Below, piece after piece: positions 16,174-18,761 of a stretch of DNA of 18,761 nt. The DNA lies in contig CAYQDR010000092.1 of assembly GCA_964416315.1 (NCBI GenBank), forward strand, positions 1 to 18,761, in the 5' to 3' direction. The position numbers and the translations under genes were made by a program. Each line of letters opens with the position of its first letter. The first letter of the stretch is position 1. Below the pieces are notes generated by a model. The model was given only the letters and a program-made list of their open reading frames with translations, made no database searches and was not told the DNA's origin. Origin of the DNA: CAYQDR01 sp964416315. GTDB lineage: Bacteria > Methylomirabilota > Methylomirabilia > Rokubacteriales > DASRDR01.

Positions 16174-16202
16174 TTGACACGTGCGGAGGCCCATAGTACG
16201 GT
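16174..16202 (+). promoter_or_regulatory. Probable promoter of the second Liv operon, flanked by an inverted repeat
   Basis: A perfect TTGACA (16174-16179) is followed after 17 nt by TACGGT (16197-16202), a poor -10; CATAGT at 16192-16197 is closer to TATAAT but too near the -35. A 7-bp inverted repeat, CGGAGGC (16184-16190) and GCCTCCG (16218-16224), brackets the -10 and start region and could be an operator or a stem at the 5' end of the RNA. The predicted start near 16209 leaves about 139 nt of leader before the ATG at 16348. No terminator is obvious for the upstream dehydrogenase. Confidence 0.4.
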
Positions 16203-16285
16203 ACGGGGCGCACGCTAGCCTCCGTGAGTCCGAGGCTCGCACGCCTGTCCGACCAAAAAGGGGGGTGGTTCCGCTCCGAGGCAGA

Positions 16286-16305
16286 CCCGGGTCCGGAGAC
16301 CCGGG
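16286..16305 (+). promoter_or_regulatory. Leader hairpin upstream of the second Liv binding-protein gene
   Basis: CCCGGGTC and GACCCGGG form a perfect 8-bp stem with the tetraloop CGGA. It lies in the predicted 5' leader, 26 nt before the GGGAGGAG Shine-Dalgarno sequence and 42 nt before the ATG. It may stabilise the message or take part in regulation. No known riboswitch class is recognised. Confidence 0.4.
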
Positions 16306-16347
16306 GTGGTCGATCCAGTCCTGACCTGACGCGGGAGGAGACCAGCT

Positions 16348-17616
16348 ATGCGAGGGTGGAAGTGGCTCGGGGTGGCCTGTCTCGTGGCGCTCGTCGTGGC
16401 GCTCGCGGCGCCCGCGGACGCCCAGCAGTGCCCCAAGGGGAAGCTCCGCATCTACACGTCCTGGCCGATGCAGGGGGCGATGATCCCTGAGGGCACTGGG
16501 ATGAAGAACGGCGTGGACCTCGCCGTATCGGAGGTTGGCAGGGTCGTCGCCGGCTACTGCCTCGAGGTCGTCAACCTCGACGACGCCTCGCCGCAGACCG
16601 GCAAGTGGGACGGGGCCGTGGAGGCGGAGAACGCGAACAAGGCCGTCGGAGACCCGCTCGCGATCATCTACATCGCGACGTACAACTCCGGCGCGGCGAA
16701 GGTCTCGATTCCCATCACGAACCGCGCCTCCATGGCCCAGATCACTCCGGCGAACACCTATCCGGGACTCACGAAGAAGAAGGGCGCGGCGCCCGGCGAG
16801 CCCGAGATCTACCGCCCCATGGGGTTCGTGAACTACTTCCGTCCCAACCCCGCGGATGACATCCAGGGCGCGGTGGGCGCGAAGTGGGCGAAGCAGCGCG
16901 GCCACAAGAAGGTGTTCGTCATCCACGACCAGGAGCTGTACGGCAAGGGTGTCGCGGACGTCTTCGCCGACACGGCCAAGAAGATCGGCCTGACGGTGGC
17001 CGGCAACGAGGGGATCGACTTCAAGCAGCCCGACCAGAAGCCGGTCCTGACCAAGGCACGCGCCACGGGGGCGGACCTGGTCTACATGGGCGGGGTCGTG
17101 GACACCGGTGCCCCGATCGTCGTCCGCAACATGAAGGACCTCGGCATGGTCGCCGCGCGTGGCGTGAAGTTCTTCGGGCCCGACGGCCTTCTGGAAGAGG
17201 AGGTGCTGAAGGGCGCCACGTGTGACGCCTCCATGGCCACCGACATGCGGATCACCTTCGGGAGCCTGCCGTTCGAAAAGCTGAAGGGGATCGGCGCCAA
17301 GACGTACGAGAACTACAAGAAGACCTACGGCAAGGAGCCCACCGCCTACGCGCTCTACGCGGCGGAGGCCGCGCGCGTGGGCCTCGAGGGCATCCGCCGG
17401 GCCGCCGCCCAGATCGAAAAGGCCAAGGACGTCAAGGAGAAGCGCGATGCCGTCCGCAAGGCCATCCTCGGGATCCGCGACTTCGACGGCCTGAACGGCA
17501 GGTGGAGCTTCGACGAGAACGGTGACAGCACCCAGGAGGCGATGTCCGGCTACAAGGTGGTCAAGGCCGACACGCCGATCGGCTGCAAGTTCGCGTTCGA
17601 GACCGTCCTCGAATAA
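16348..17616 (+). CDS. Liv-family ABC transporter substrate-binding protein (second operon)
   Basis: The protein has 422 residues with an N-terminal signal peptide (MRGWKWLGVACLVALVVALA, cleavage probably at APADA-QQ). GGGAGGAG lies 7 nt before the ATG. The type-1 binding-protein fold shows in LRIYTSWPMQGAMIPEGTGMKNGVDLAVSE split over the first lobe, NYFRPNPADDIQGAVGAKWA, VFVIHDQELYGKGVADVFAD and GRWSFDENGDSTQEAMSGY. It diverges clearly from the two binding proteins earlier in the window: its DDASPQTGKWD segment and long lysine-rich region near residues 345-370 have no counterpart there. It therefore probably has a different ligand. A LivH permease follows after a hairpin, so it belongs to a separate transporter. 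The substrate cannot be read from the sequence. Confidence 0.9.
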   Translation: MRGWKWLGVACLVALVVALAAPADAQQCPKGKLRIYTSWPMQGAMIPEGTGMKNGVDLAVSEVGRVVAGYCLEVVNLDDASPQTGKWDGAVEAENANKAVGDPLAIIYIATYNSGAAKVSIPITNRASMAQITPANTYPGLTKKKGAAPGEPEIYRPMGFVNYFRPNPADDIQGAVGAKWAKQRGHKKVFVIHDQELYGKGVADVFADTAKKIGLTVAGNEGIDFKQPDQKPVLTKARATGADLVYMGGVVDTGAPIVVRNMKDLGMVAARGVKFFGPDGLLEEEVLKGATCDASMATDMRITFGSLPFEKLKGIGAKTYENYKKTYGKEPTAYALYAAEAARVGLEGIRRAAAQIEKAKDVKEKRDAVRKAILGIRDFDGLNGRWSFDENGDSTQEAMSGYKVVKADTPIGCKFAFETVLE

Positions 17617-17625
17617 CTTGACCCC

Positions 17626-17652
17626 GGGGAGGGCCGCATCGCGGCCCTCCCC
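17626..17652 (+). terminator. 12-bp GC-rich hairpin after the second Liv binding-protein gene
   Basis: GGGGAGGGCCGC and GCGGCCCTCCCC pair perfectly around the 3-nt loop ATC, beginning 9 nt after the TAA stop. There is no T-tract (CCTCCGCCATTTGG follows). It is best read as an attenuating terminator or an mRNA-stabilising stem that leaves more binding-protein than permease message. It occupies the same place as the hairpin at 10689-10726 in the first operon. Confidence 0.58.
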
Positions 17653-17723
17653 CCTCCGCCATTTGGCTCCTCACCGGGCCGACCACCGCGACATCCAGAA
17701 CCGGCGCACGCTCCTGACCGAAG

Positions 17724-17754
17724 CGCTCCGGGTGCCGGCTTTGCCGGCGCAACG
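17724..17754 (-). repeat. REP-like palindromic repeat, copy 2
   Basis: Read on the minus strand, this 31-nt element is CGTTGCG, a GCCGGC / GCCGGC stem around AAA, then ACCCGGAGCG. It matches 2541-2571 at 26 of 31 positions with the same flanks and stem geometry, and one stem pair is swapped in a compensated way. One outer pair (C-A here, C-G in copy 1) is lost. It sits in the gap between the hairpin following the binding-protein gene and the permease gene. Confidence 0.55.
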
Positions 17755-17772
17755 CGGGGCGAGGTTCCGGCG

Positions 17773-17791
17773 GGAGGCGGTGCCCCCCTCC
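17773..17791 (+). promoter_or_regulatory. Short stem that could sequester a GGGAGG ribosome-binding site
   Basis: GGAGG at 17773-17777 can pair with CCTCC at 17787-17791 across a 9-nt loop, ending 5 nt before the permease ATG at 17797. The purine-rich block is the only Shine-Dalgarno-like sequence near this start, but it is about 19 nt away in the linear sequence, too far for normal use. It may be unused, or the fold may modulate translation. The evidence is only a 5-bp stem in GC-rich DNA. Confidence 0.25.
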
Positions 17792-17796
17792 GACTG

Positions 17797-18735
17797 ATGG
17801 AGTGGTACGAGGTCCTCGTCCAGCAGACCATCAACGGTCTCACGCGCGGCGCCGTCTTCGCCCTCGTCGCCCTCGGCTACACGATGGTCTACGGCATCAT
17901 CGAGCTGATCAACTTCGCCCATGGCGACGTGTTCATGCTCGGGCTCTTCTTCTCGCTCACCTTCTTTACGCTCCTGGGGATGACGCAGACGCTCTACGGG
18001 TGGCAGCTCGTCACCGTGCTCCCCCTCGTGTTCCTGGCCACGATGCTCACCACGGGCCTCGTCAACGTGGCCATCGACCGGGCGGCGTACCGTCCGCTCC
18101 GCCGCGCCCCCCGCTTGGCCCCCCTGATCACGGCCATCGGCGTCTCGTTCATCATCGAGAACCTGGCGCTCCTCTGGCAGGGTCCGTCGCCGGTCCCGTA
18201 CCCCGACATCTTTCCATCGGTCGACGTTCTCTACGAGTGGCTCGGCTGGAACACCAAGATCTTCCTGACGACGAAGGACCTCTTCGTGGTCGGGGTCAGC
18301 ATCCCCCTTTTGGTGAGCCTCCAGTACTTCATCACCCGGACGACCTGGGGCAAAGCGATGCGGGCGACGGCCCAGGACCGGGAGACGGCGCTGGGCATGG
18401 GGATCGACGTGGAGAAGACGATCCTCCTGACCTTCTTCGTCGGCGGGGCGCTGGCCGGGGCGGCGGGCCTCGTCCAGGGGATCTACTACAACATCGGGAC
18501 CTATTACATCGGCTATCAGGCCGGGCTTCGGGCGTTCACCGCGGCGGTGCTGGGCGGAATCGGGAACATGCCAGGCGCAGCGCTCGGGGGGCTGGTGATC
18601 GGGTTCCTGTCCGCGTGGAGCGACCAGTACATCTCGGCCCGGTGGACGAACGCGATCGTCTTCTCGATCCTCATCCTCGTCCTGGTCTTCCGCCCGCACG
18701 GGCTCTTGGGCGAGCGCACCCCGGAGAAGATCTGA
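17797..18735 (+). CDS. livH: Liv-family ABC transporter permease, LivH type (second operon)
   Basis: This 312-residue membrane permease has the standard LivH length, without the extra N-terminal helix of the copy at 10694. It opens QQTINGLTRGAVFALVALGY and continues MVYGIIELINFAHGDVFMLG, AYRPLRRAPRLAPLITAIGV and the ATPase-contact loop GKAMRATAQDRETALGMGI. It ends FTAAVLGGIGNMPGAALGG and FRPHGLLGERTPEKI. The ATG lacks a nearby Shine-Dalgarno sequence. The binding-protein gene 180 bp upstream, separated by a hairpin and a palindromic repeat, is the presumed partner. Only 26 nt remain after the stop; they end ATGA, which could be the start of a livM in an ATG-initiated frame, but that cannot be confirmed here. 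Confidence 0.94.
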   Translation: MEWYEVLVQQTINGLTRGAVFALVALGYTMVYGIIELINFAHGDVFMLGLFFSLTFFTLLGMTQTLYGWQLVTVLPLVFLATMLTTGLVNVAIDRAAYRPLRRAPRLAPLITAIGVSFIIENLALLWQGPSPVPYPDIFPSVDVLYEWLGWNTKIFLTTKDLFVVGVSIPLLVSLQYFITRTTWGKAMRATAQDRETALGMGIDVEKTILLTFFVGGALAGAAGLVQGIYYNIGTYYIGYQAGLRAFTAAVLGGIGNMPGAALGGLVIGFLSAWSDQYISARWTNAIVFSILILVLVFRPHGLLGERTPEKI

Positions 18736-18761
18736 GCGTGGCGTCCGCGGTGGCCCGATGA

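Noticed and set aside
14198..16213. Very long minus-strand open frame (671 codons) opposite livF and the dehydrogenase gene
   Set aside because: It is antisense to genes with intact catalytic motifs. High-GC DNA produces long antisense frames. Its translation is rich in Arg, Asp, Ala and Leu with no recognisable domain.
18738..18761. GTG at 18738 as the start of the next gene
   Set aside because: The frame meets TGA at the last three bases of the window after seven codons. An ATG at 18758 may start the next gene, but one codon is not enough to call.

Overview
This window is high-GC, densely packed bacterial DNA with almost every gene on the + strand. Composition, wholesale use of GTG/TTG starts, and two or more Liv-type (branched-chain amino acid family) ABC transporter operons side by side suggest an uncultured soil or subsurface bacterium. 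Candidatus Rokubacteria/Methylomirabilota or a deltaproteobacterium-like lineage would fit. That placement is inference from style and gene content; no rRNA or other phylogenetic marker gene was compared.

Layout. (1) The left edge holds the start of a minus-strand gene with a signal-peptide-like N terminus, diverging from a + strand polytopic membrane protein with a spermidine-synthase-like C-terminal domain (249-2636). The last ~45 codons of that reading frame run through a strong hairpin and a palindromic repeat. (2) A near-consensus sigma70-type promoter (2702-2731) appears to drive one compact operon: a TPR protein, elongation factor P, accB, a zinc-ribbon/TPR/metallopeptidase membrane protein, accC, thiE and an orphan LivJ/K-type binding protein (2771-9219). 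Gaps are 3 to about 90 bp, with one ATGA overlap. The metallopeptidase gene splits the accB-accC pair, which is usually adjacent. (3) A second unit (promoter near 9253) encodes a full Liv transporter: binding protein, LivH, an unusually long LivM, LivG and LivF, followed by a leucine-dehydrogenase-family enzyme (9415-16138). (4) A third unit (promoter near 16174) starts another Liv transporter, with a binding protein and LivH, and runs off the right edge.

How it may work together. The central operon couples translation (EF-P), the first step of fatty-acid synthesis (biotin carboxyl carrier and biotin carboxylase) and thiamine phosphate synthesis. The Liv unit plus leucine dehydrogenase looks like a module that imports branched-chain amino acids and oxidatively deaminates them to 2-oxo acids. 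Both Liv operons have a ~130-nt leader before the binding-protein gene and a 12-13 bp GC-rich hairpin between binding-protein and permease genes, suggesting post-transcriptional tuning of their ratio.

The most unusual items are the dispersed palindromic repeat with a compensatory stem change (2541-2571 and 17724-17754), the permease start codon buried in a 13-bp stem (10689-10726), the ~235-residue membrane extension on LivM, and the metallopeptidase inside the acc operon. I found no rRNA, tRNA, CRISPR array, transposase or phage gene. No stretch over 300 bp lacks a gene.
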